Shown here in pieces: positions 50,801 through 61,900 of a stretch of 64,000 nt of DNA. Both the position numbers and the translations under genes were made by a program. Below the pieces are notes generated by a model, which saw only the letters and a program-made list of their open reading frames with translations, did not search any database and was not told the origin of the DNA. Source of the stretch: Dromaius novaehollandiae (lineage: Eukaryota; Chordata; Aves; Casuariiformes; Dromaiidae); the NCBI RefSeq assembly GCF_036370855.1, contig NC_088132.1, positions 65,758,841 to 65,822,840 on the forward strand, read 5' to 3'. Numbering within the stretch: position 1 is the stretch's first letter; each line of letters starts with the position of its first letter.

Positions 50801-52401
50801 GTGAGCTGCCCGTTGCCACCCACTAGGACACAAAAAGTAAAGGCTTATAGGTAGAATTAGAAAGCTGGGTCTCCTGTCATACCTATGCATGTTTTAATTC
50901 TTGCAGTTACGTTTGATTTGTACTGGTGAGAGTAGGAGAGAATTAAATTTTGCCTATAGGTATGTTATAGAGACACCATTTTCAGTAGCTGCAGAAAACA
51001 CATTCTCTTCCTATACATGTAGACAAACAGTTTTTGTAAGTGGCCCTGCCTGGGACAGAGGATCTTAATGCTTTCAGACTGTGGAAATACAGATCTGAGT
51101 TTAGTAACTTTTATCTATTTCTAACTTATATTGTAGTTATGACCAGTGAAAAAGAGATCAGGATATCAGATGCAAAAATCTTTAGAAATGACACAGAATA
51201 GGCTGAACTTAACACCTATGCTTTAAGTCAAGACTGAAGTTAAAAATAAAATTAATGTTATATATTGATTAGCAATCACATTAAATAATAAGTCCTTTCC
51301 AGTAAGCCGGCATTTATATTGATTATTGTGACTTAAAGTATATTTCAAAATGGTTGTACACCTAAGAGTTAATTATGAAAATGCTGGATTTTTTTTTCAA
51401 AGAATCTGTTCAGAGCATTCTTGAAGCTTTACTGAAACTGGTTTCTTTATTTCTCTTGCTGACCACACTGATTTTTTTGTGACACTCACCTCCATCCCTG
51501 ACATGACTTGGCTATCACTGTGAAGAATTCAATTGCACAAGTTCAGTGGGAACCTGAATGAACTCTCTCTGCAGATGGAACAGTTATGAGAATGGCTTTA
51601 TCCCTTGAGCTGGGACGCTGGCCTATGTAATTTTTTGAATTAAGTTTGTTTAGTTTTGTCTTAACAATTCTGGAACTTTTGTTCAGGCCAGAAACAAAGT
51701 CAACCCCATTCAGGCCTTTTTTGTTTCATTTTCTGATGGTCCTGTAATAAAACAGAAACGGCTTTTCAAAAATCTGTTTGTTATTATAACTTTACCCTAA
51801 TTCTTCCCATACAGGAGATGGCTCTGAGTGGTCTCAAAACACAGAAAGTTCCTGAAGAACTGAGGGACTTAAGGGAATTAACACTGTTCTTTAAAATACC
51901 CAGTCAGCCATTTCTATACAAAGAAAACAAAAATAAACAAAGTGCTTTAAGAAATCTGTAGTAGTAAGAACCTTTTCTTTTATTTGTTCTTCCTTCATGC
52001 AGATTTTATTCTGTTTCTTCTTTCCTGATGGGTGCAAATCTGAAAGACAGCTTAAAGAACAGCATGGGAGATATGTGTGTGTTACCTTAGTAAGCTCCAG
52101 GCAACATACCCAGTCCAGCTCTGTAGAGCGTAACACAACGGAAGACAAGGGACAGCAGCTCAGTTACGCTGTCCTTTTTCTTGTGCTTGTTGCTAAGGCT
52201 GTTTCCTGACTTTGTCAGGGTTTTTTTCTCTCCCTTTTGCCTTCTGAGCACTAATAAAGAGTTTTATCTAAAATCTAGGGATGCATCAAGTAGACTATAA
52301 TAAATTCTAGTATCATTGGACATCCATGGTACCATGATTGTTTGGGTATTAGTACAGATATCTAGATATAATATGGTGTAGTCATTATGGTAATAAACAA
52401 T

Positions 52402-52419
52402 CAAACAAACAAACAAACA
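52402..52419. repeat. (CAAA)n microsatellite
   Basis: Four and a half perfect CAAA units within A/C-rich sequence. Confidence 0.9.
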
Positions 52420-54103
52420 CAATCAAGGGAGAGGCAGATAATTCAGACAGCCACTTTAGTGATGAGACACAAATAAGCTGATATTTTTTTACATCATGAG
52501 AAGTTGTGTTTAGAGATAAATTTTCAATTTTCATTCTTGAGGGATTGGTCTGAATATTTTACTTACTTGCTATTTATACTTATTCAAGTTCTGAATTTAA
52601 GTAAAATCCCAGTGCAAATAAATTACTGAATTTTATTATTGTTTCTTAATCAAAATCCATACAACCAACTCATTTTTAAGGTAGTTTCTAGGCAAAAATC
52701 ATGAACAGTGATCAGGGAAAATGATCTAAAAAATTATTTTTGTGGGAGACCCCCTCTGAGTTCTGTGCTTGTAGTTCAGAAAAGGCATATCACTGCTGCC
52801 TGTAGGCTTAGTGAACATTTTACAGAGTCAGTGGCTTTAACAAGAAAATCATGATCGCGCAGCCTGTTTTGGTGGCATGAGTTTAAATGTAGTTTCTGTA
52901 TAAGTTACACCTGAAGCTGCAAAGGCCGTTGAGTATTCATAATCTGGTTTATCCTAATTTTGCATGTTGAATGGCCCTCAGGCCATTTCACAGTAGCTGT
53001 CTGGTTTCCATGTTAATTTAAAAATTTTAGGGTGAAATTTTGGTATTTCTCATACTCAGTCGTACCTCACTCCTAAGACATCTCTATTGGTCATAGAGTA
53101 AGGTGCCATCCAACATGAGTAATGGTAAAAGAATCAGCCCTGCACACTGAAAACAGTAATACATTACAAAGCTAATTAGTAGAACTCTAGGCATATATGG
53201 ACACAATGCTAAATGTCATTGGGGAGGAAAAGAAAATTTATTTAAGAAAGAGTCAGAAGTATGAAAGACTATGACATTCTAGTGTGTTCCAGTTAGGCGA
53301 CTCATGCCAAAGATCTTATCTTTAAAAAAATACAGTTAGAATAAGTCTAAAATTTGAACAGAATCTAAAAATAATTCACCTCAGAATTAACCAAAAATTT
53401 TATCCTGAAGTAAGTAACACTGTTTGTGCAGTGTTTATCAAGATAGCATCTTCATCTCCAGTATAGTTGGAAATTCAATTAATTAATAGCAATATTTACA
53501 TTACTTACATATTATTTTCATATATGTAAGTAATAATAAGAAGGTAGCATTCAAAATTCCATTTAAACTGGGACACAGATAAACTCTGTCTATGTTCCAG
53601 GTAGGATAACAGTCCCTCTGTTTTCCATCACTGCCTAAGTGCTTAAACATCTCCCTGACTGGCCTGCGAGTTTCCCAAGTGTCTAGTTCAGTTGTCCACA
53701 TCCACTCACAAATATACTAAGGTGCCTATGTCTTGCTGTAACTCCAATGCAGTTTGGGCTCCAGTGGGGAGGTTTCCTAGTTTTTTTCTGAGTAACTGAA
53801 AAAGTTTAATAATTTGTCCTAGCTTTGTGGATGAGGTCCGTATTCAAAGATTATCTTCATAAGGTGACCTCTTGCTTAGGAGGTTGTTCTCAAGCTATCC
53901 TCATCCTGACAGGATGAAAACCACTTGAATATGTGGTAATTTTGGTGCAATTTTCTTCTGTTGAAATAAAAAATGCCCAAATATTGGGCCAGAAGAAGAG
54001 CAGGCCATACAGAGTCTAATTCAAACCTAAGAGGAGACAGCCTAGGTTTCTGATCCCTACTTCTTTGCTGGATTCGTCTCTCTTATTTTTCTGCATCCCC
54101 AGT

Positions 54104-54126
54104 TCTCTCCCCTCTGAGGGGAGAGA
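54104..54126. repeat. Perfect 23-nt homopurine/homopyrimidine palindrome
   Basis: TCTCTCCCCTC-T-GAGGGGAGAGA has 11-bp perfect arms around a single base, each arm being purely pyrimidine or purely purine on one strand. It could extrude as a cruciform or form a triplex. No associated gene is seen. Confidence 0.85.
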
Positions 54127-54911
54127 CATTTTTCCTTCTAGTCCCCGCTTCTGCCTTCCGTGAAAGGTGGAGAGTGCGTGCTCGAACCTGCTGGGTAGGT
54201 GACTGGCTGGAGACATGGGAGCTGTGAGTCAAACCTCTCGTGCCAACACAGCCCCAGGACTTACCTGGTGGTCCTTCCTCTGGCTGGAGAGGGATCCCAA
54301 GCAGAGGTGGTGTGTGAGCTTCCCAGGGAAGCCTCAGTCCCCCAGGTCCTCCTTGTTACCCGTTTTAAGATGGGCACAATGCCAGCTTTTTCCAGCTGTC
54401 AGGCACTTCTTTTCATTGCCTGAGTTCTTCTCAGATGATAGGCAGTCGCCTCTCAATTACAGGTTGGTGGATAGGATCCCAAGCGTATGAACATGCCTAT
54501 GGGCTCTACAGAATCAACTGAGTAATAGACAACTAATTTAGTTGGACTGAATCTCCTGCAAGACGTCTTCAAGATCCCTTACTTCTCTCCATCAGTTTTA
54601 TAGGAATGTGGGCAATTATTTTTGAATTAAAGGATCATCCCTCCTGGAACTAAGAGACTAAGATGTAGACAAAGTAATTCTTAAGCTAGGTACTTACCAC
54701 TGAATCCCATCCAGTGATAATAACCTGAACAGATCTGGGAGCAAGCACTACTTTGTGGTATTACAGTATCACACACTGCATCATTATCACTGAGTCACAA
54801 ATGGCAAATTTTTAATGCAACCTTTTGAAAATCTGCTTTTCAGTTTAGTATTGGTTTATGATACTTTTCCAAATTGTTTATTTAATTATTCATTACTTTA
54901 TTCTTTGCAGA

Positions 54912-55037
54912 ATGCAGAAAACAGAAGTGGAAATCCCTCAGCTGAATTCATTAATGCCATTTTATGAGCTGACAAGCTTGAAAGTTACTGTGCATGCGCT
55001 TCAAATGACACAGCTTTTCCATCCTCTCTCTTGGAGG
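54912..55037 (+). other. Exon-like unit, no recognised product
   Basis: A pyrimidine-rich stretch ending TTTATTCTTTGCAG precedes 54912 and a good donor TTGGAG|GTAAAG follows 55037, enclosing 126 nt. One frame is open through the unit from an ATG two bases in (MQKTEVEIPQLNS...), but it stops at the donor TAA. The minus strand is open over 54951-55310 for 119 codons. It may be an exon of a noncoding transcript or a chance pairing of splice-like sites. Confidence 0.2.
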
Positions 55038-56363
55038 TAAAGATGGTGACTGAGCAATGGTCACTCCTGGCCCACTGCTTGTCTGACAGTGAGAGCCCGT
55101 CTTTGTGCTGCAGTGCATGTAGCATCTCACGTCGTCATGCTGGGTGATGCCTTTGATCCGCCCCAGATCATTAACTCCCTTATGGAGGACATCCAAATGG
55201 GATAACTCAACCTCCAGGTTTGGGTTGTAAAAATTCTTAATTAGGGCAAAATATTCCTGGGTGTCCACCCTGAATGATGCAGTTCTTCCTGACATAGGTG
55301 GGTATTTCATATTTTAAATGCCTGCAGCCAGTGAGTAAGGAATGAAGGCTCAGCCCCCCTTTCCCTGGCTACTTAGCAGATACACGGGCTGCAGTGTCAC
55401 CCAAGCAGACTGAGTCAGCTAAAACCTGACCTTGCATTGACCTTGAAGTTCCCAGTCTGAAGGAAATAGTTAAGTAACAGCTAAAACACATGCAAAGTGT
55501 ATCTGCTTACTGTATTGTTTTGCCCAGACTTACAATACTTAGGAGCAATCAGGCATTTCACTTCAACAGAGGAATACAATTATAGCACTAAAATTAGTTG
55601 GGAGCGATCCGGTTTTCACAATCCGTATATCCTTTTTTTTCTACCATTGACTGAAATGCCGATCAGAGGAACAGTCGTTGCTTGGCTGCATTTTTTTTTC
55701 CTTTCGATTTGTTATGTGGATTCTTACAGTTCCTTCCCTTGTGGAATTGCGCAGATCACGCCGAGAGACAGAGGGCATTGGGTCCCTCTGTGCGTCCCTG
55801 CCCGTCTTGCCCACACGGGATTCTGGGGCCCGGGAGCTGGGGGGACAGACGAGCGTGTCTGGCGCAGTCAGGCAGCACGGGCACAGGGGAGGGTGAGGGA
55901 ACGGGGGGGCTGGGCTGGTCAGACAGCTGCCTGGGAGGGTGGTTATCACGTAAGGGAAACGCTTTTAGCATCAATGAATAGTGGATAACTCTAGCCAGCA
56001 CTGCCCACACCAGCGAGTTTACAGGCTTTCCCGTAGCAAAGGTCAAATACACAATAACACTGAAAGGCAGTGGAGCTGCCTCTCCCAGAGGTAAAGATCT
56101 GCCTCACCAAAACAAATGCTGATACTTGACTCTACGCAGTCTCTAGCTAACTGGCTGCTAAAGTGCTTATGACTGCTGGTCTGGAAATGTGATGGAAAAT
56201 ACATTTTCTGTGCATTCACACACCAACAGTCTAAACTGCGGCACTGCAAATCTTTCTGTGCTTTCCTCACCAGTACACACGAGGCTTGGTTTGAAGGAGC
56301 TGGCTTTAGGGGTCACTAGTTAGTTCCTTCCCCCAGTGAATGTGCAGTTTGGCTCCTCTGCTG

Positions 56364-56407
56364 AAACTGCCACAAGAACACAAAACTGCCACAAGAACAC
56401 AACTGCC
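56364..56407. repeat. 19-bp tandem repeat, about 2.4 copies
   Basis: The unit AAACTGCCACAAGAACACA occurs twice and then breaks off after AACTGCC. Local slippage repeat. Confidence 0.85.
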
Positions 56408-57479
56408 TATTTGAATCATAACTACATTACCAAAAAGTGACATATTCTTCCCATATCAGCAAATGTTGTGAATGTTTTCAGTGTAGTTGTATGTAAAGTG
56501 GACTGAGAATGCCAATTGACTTCATAAAAAGCAGCAGATACAACAATTTATGATCATCCTCCAAAAGCTGCAGAAGCCTGAGAGTGAAAATATTGATGAA
56601 AAGGCTTTTGCCAAGGCCCTGGTCCTGCAGTCCCCGCAGCCACCTGGACTGCCATGCAGTCCAGCCCGAGCTGCCTCGAGGGCACCGGGCACCACGCAGT
56701 GCGGCACGAGACCCAGGCGGCCTTGGCGGGGATGTGGAATGATGCCAGGGTCACATCTCAGGCAATGAAGGGGAATACCTTCATTCCCTTCATCAGGGAA
56801 TATATTTTTAATAGTATTTGGGTACCTGAATATTTGCCTAAACATCTATCTCTCATTGGTTTCAGTAGGAATCCAGCACTTAGGGATCTGTTTGTGTTTT
56901 AGGAGAAGAGGCCCAAAGCTTCTCATTCTGCAGTATTTAGCAGGTTGCTTGCGTTCCTGGGTGGGATGCTCTGAAATCAGCAACACTTCACGTAGACAAA
57001 ACGACCTGCCTGCTTAATCTGTGTACAGAATCAGGGCCTCTGAGGGGGAAAGCTGGAGGAACGGACTGGACACAGTACAAACAGGGAATCCTACTCCCAA
57101 CTGCCAAAAGTGCAAATCTGGAAGCATTATTCGTGACTCAGAATTACTCATTATTCAGACATTCTTCACATGTGTTGCATATACTCCTAGGGTGGAGATT
57201 TTAAAAAGGGGACAGGGAAACCTGAACATTTCCTGGGGTTCATTGGAAACCAAAGGTTATTACATTACAAGTATTATTTATTACTCTTGAATAATATGTC
57301 TTTAGCTAAAAGTTATCCATGCAAACACATTAAATACAAACAAAAAGTATAAAGAAAGCAAGTAAGCAGGAACAGCTGAAAATGTGCAGGTCACTGCAGC
57401 TGTGTTGGAATCAGATGGATCTGCGATAGACTAATGAAAGATATCTGAATAATTTGTTTCGTATTCATCTACTTTAAGG

Positions 57480-57955
57480 TCATATACAACATCTATTATC
57501 ATAACATTTGAGCTCCTCATAGTCTCTCTTGTATCTTCACATTTTCCCTGTCAGAACCTATTATTTCCATTGTACAGCTGAGCAATCAAATCACAGACAG
57601 CAGCCCAGCAAGGATTTATCCTGCTTCTTTGCCCTTTCTAGTACCCACTTTAGAAACTCGGTCATTCTAAGGATGCCCCGCACTCAGGAGGGGAAGTCAG
57701 GCGTTCTCAGGAGGCGCTTGAGATTTTACATGGGGTTAATCACCTGCCAGGGCAGCCCATCTCTTGCTCTCTCCTCCCTTCTGGGGCGTGCAGGGCAATT
57801 CAGCTCCTAAGGAAGACTCTGTTAAGTGCCAGAAGCTGGATGAGATAAATGTGAATATCAGTGATTTGCCCATGACTGAACAAGAGAGGCAGGCTATGAA
57901 AACGGTGCGCCCTCCTAAGTTCCATGCCCTTAACCCAACCACTTGTGCCATCTTT
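57480..57955 (+). mobile_element. MIR/L3-type fossil, possibly split by later sequence
   Basis: The first part (57490-57610) shows ATTATTTCCATTGTACAGCT then GAGCAATCAAATCACAGAC, matching the ATTATCCCCATTTTACAGATGAGG portion of the repeat. The second part (57855-57955) shows CAGTGATTTGCCCATGACTG, AGAGAGGCAGGCTATGAAAA, CCTCCTAAGTTCCATGCCCT and TAACCCAACCACTTGTGCCATC, matching its 3' half. About 240 nt in between do not fit and could be an insertion or an unrecognisably diverged segment. Confidence 0.5.
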
Positions 57956-58799
57956 TTTCTGATGGAAATATGTTCTTTCATAAAGCTCAGTGCATTCTGT
58001 GTGTATGACCAGCTTGCCCTGATGCTCTGGAATTGGAACTGATACAGAGACAGGTGAACACAGTAGGCTCTTCCCCAGCTACCAAAATGTATGCTGTTGT
58101 CAATAGACGTTTTTCAGTACAATTCAGCATTGCAGTATGAGTGAAAGTCTGTTATTGGTCTGCACGCAGTGTATGTCTTGTTAAAGGCAGATAAACTGTA
58201 GGCTGCTCAGATTTTATAAATGTTTTCTTCTCCCCAGCTGAAATAAAAGCTGCCCAAAAATTCAGGCTCACAGAGACACCGATTTAAGTCCCAAATAAGT
58301 CTTTAAGTTATGTTATTTCAGATTTACATGCATGTAATCAGGAGCAGAATTTAGATTTAGAATTTAGATTATTATGTTTAATCTAGCCCAGCTCTTTCTA
58401 ATTCTTTCCTGGTGGGAAGATATCAAAGTTTTCATGAGCTGGTCTTTGTTCCAGTTTTTTGGTGTACCTATAGAAGGTTTATAATTTTTATGTTTCATGC
58501 AATTGGAATGACAACCACATTCTGTAGGGTTTTTCCCCTCATTACACAAACCTTCACTGCATACTCTGCAAAGCAAATATCTGATCTTGTATCAGGTGAA
58601 TTAAACTTAATGAGTTAAAGTGTAAGTGCAACCTGCTTAGATTGATTCAAATCTCCTTTTCCCCATTCTCTTCTCCAAATCATGTACTCTGGCTTTGTCA
58701 TTGCTTGTGACTTCCCAAAATTTCTCATGGGCCTTACAAGGTGGACTTTTTCTCTTTCCCACTTATACTAATGGGTTTTGACAGATTATATTTTAGAAA

Positions 58800-58950
58800 A
58801 TAAAAATACTTTGCATTAATATAGCTCATAAGTCTTTAATGTTCTTAGCCTAGTGTTTAAGTGACTTGCCCAAGGCAAGAGAAGGAGTTAGAGACAAAAC
58901 TGGATTAGACACAAAGTGTTTCTGACTCACTGACTTAGGCTTACACCTCT
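58800..58950 (+). mobile_element. Ancient MIR/L3-type fossil
   Basis: ATACTTTGCATTAATATAGC precedes AAGTGACTTGCCCAAGGCAA, GAGTTAGAGACAAAACTGGA, TTAGACACAAAGTG and CTGACTCACTGACTTAGG. This is the usual block order of the amniote MIR/L3 tail on the plus strand. Confidence 0.55.
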
Positions 58951-61900
58951 GGACCAGGCTTTTCTTTCCAGAACAGTAAAGTTGCTCTTTAGGTACTAGA
59001 AAAGAAGACTATGAGCTGAGCTCATCAGGACATGACTTAGAATTTCCCAGGTGGTGATATATAGTAACATCATTTTTCCCTGTGCAGCACTCAGTTCTTA
59101 TTTAATTTGTGTCTTTTTCTGTGATCTTCTTTGTTTTATGTGATGCAGAAAGACATGATGTTAATATTTGACTAATTTTGCTAAACTGTCGCAATTTTAA
59201 TTAGCTCTAATGTTAAAAAAAGTGTTACTTATATCTACTCTGAATTTCTTCTGTCTTCTAATGAAACTTCTTATGCTGGTGTCTGTTAGCTAAAAGAGCT
59301 AATGATCGGTGTAATTTTTTCCGTATGTGGATTTACAGAATATGATAGATTGACTCTTAATTTTCTTTTGGTTAAGCAGAACAGTGTGGGCTCCTACATT
59401 ACCTAAAAGTAAAGTCAATTTCCCAAATATCTATTCATTCTCATTGTTCCTTTTTGGAATAATCTGTGAAAATTCTGCCTTTTTTCAGAGTCATGAACAC
59501 CAGAAAAGACACAGTGGGTGGGAGAAAACTGACCAAATGTGGACTACTCACTCCAAAGTCCCCATAAGTCACTAAAGAGAAATAGGCACTTTCAGGATGG
59601 AATTCGTCTGATGAATTTCGTAAGTCAGCTCTAAATGAATCACACCATAAAGCTGCCTATTTCTAACTCCTAACTATAATGAAACCAAAGGTGAATAAGT
59701 CTGTGTGGATGACTTAGGTGAGATGAGTCCTACCTAATATTCCAAAAAACAGTCACAGCTGTTTCAGAATATTGTAACTTCCCTATTCATGCTGGAAATT
59801 CCTTTACTTATACAAGTCAGGGTTGCATTAGTACTATGGAAACTGCAGGAAAGATCGGCCTATGGCTTCTGGGGTATTTGCAAGCTTCTGGGATAATTTA
59901 AATTTCTGTCCTCCTCCCGGTGGAAATCTTTCTCTGGAGCAACATCAGGGCTGGTGGGAGGCTGGGTAAATTGCACTGGCCGAAGGCAGGGTGCTTGCAG
60001 ATGCCACCTCTCACAGGAGCCCGAAGCCATACCACCACTTGGTACAGGCACGCTGGACCACGGCTTAGACAGTGAGCCACAGAGGGAGTGGTGGTGGTCA
60101 GCCTGGTGCCTAACGCCATTCAGCATGCACCTCCCAGCTCTCTACTGTGTGCACAGCCATCCAGCCCTTCCTGGGATCGCCGAGCGTCCCACAAACCTCC
60201 ATCTGCTTGTTCTGCACCTGCAGAGTAAAGCCAGCCGTTCGGCTGGCAAAGGTGTTGCTGCAGTGCTTCTTTTCTGCTGTTCATAAAAGTTAAGCATCCT
60301 GCCCAGGTATCCAGGTACTTGGATGCTGCTGTCTATCCCACCAGCTGATTTTCTTCCAGGTTCACTTAGTATCTTCTATTAGGTAGTTGCTTACACAGCT
60401 ACAGTCCCTGTCTCCTTTAAATGTGGCCTATGCTCTCTCTTCATACATGCATGATTTAATATTTGGCTGTATATATACAGTTTACTAGCCCATGCAACAT
60501 CAAATAATTTAGAATTTATTTGTATCAGTGGCTTCCCTCTTTTTGTCATTTATCACTTCTCCAATATTTGCATGGGATGTAAATTTCATTAGCAGGAATT
60601 TTATTCTTCATTCCAGGTTAATGGTAGAAAATATCTAATGAGAGAGGAACAAAGAACAGACTGTAGAACGACTTCAGAAGGAACAGGGATTCTCTGATTA
60701 CAGTTGTATTTTAATGCTTATCAGCCAATTTTTAATCTGTGTGGGCCACATTGATTTGTTTACTCAATCGCAAGTTCATGTAGCAGCATATGAAATGTCT
60801 TCCAGAATTACTCCATAGAGTTCCTATGTTTTAAACAACTGCTTATGAAAGGAAAGCAGGCAGACACACAAAATATTCACATTTTCCTATAATTACTTTG
60901 ATTTGGAGGGAAAAAATGTTCAGTGACTTTTAATAGCCAAATTACCATTATTTTTTTATGACCAACTTAATAACATAAAATTATTTAAAGCAAAAAACAA
61001 ACATAGCCCTCTGCGGTGCAGACAAAATCCAGATAATGGAACTGCTGGTTGGATTTCCACATGCTAGCTGCTTTGGTCATCACGAAGAAGAAAGGAGTAA
61101 AGTCACAGAAATAAACATAGCTGTATTTATTTCGTACTCAATAACTCAAGTCCTCTGGGTTATCAAGATCATACAGTATATTTCAACCCTTGCATCCATA
61201 CTATTTTATGTTCTGATTACAGTAATAGAGCTGCTGAATTCAATTAACATCTGAAACTACTTGGCTAGCCAGACACTACACAAATACTTCCAGTGAGAAT
61301 CTGAAGTGTTTAGACAAACTGTAGTTCAGACTTGTTCTTCCAACAACGCAATAAACTGTGTGCTTCTAATTTCCATCAGATACAGTGCGAGTCCTCATAG
61401 CCTTTCAGCTAGTGCTAAAACTTTTGGGAACCATGTCCTGCAAGTCCGTCTCCCCTCTGGGCTGGGAACTGAGCAGCTGAGTTGAGGACTCACAGATACC
61501 TTCATTTTTTTTTGGAGGTTAGAATTTTCATAAATATTCTTCACTGTTCTCTTGCCTTCCCTATTACTGTTGTAGCTGGTCATTTTATAAAAGACTATGC
61601 ATTTGGAAACGTTATACATTCTACATGTAAAAGCACAGCCCAGCCATTCCTAATACTATTGGAACTAATCAGAGCTATTTCCCAAAAATCTCTGAGCGTG
61701 ATTAAACAAAGCACATTGCGGAATTTTTCATGCAGATTGGGAGGCAGTTCAAAGCACTGTCAAAGTAAAGCTACTGCTTCAAAAAGAACAGATGGGAAAT
61801 GTATATTCGATTTCCACATGAAATGGAATGAGGAACTGAGCTGTCCTTGGACCAGCCCTAAGCTGGAGGCAGGATCAGTGGCATTGCACTTCCAGGGATG

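Noticed and set aside
55497..55988. 163-codon open frame on the plus strand
   Set aside because: Half of it runs through a GC-rich patch with open frames on both strands; the composition shifts abruptly and no family is recognised.
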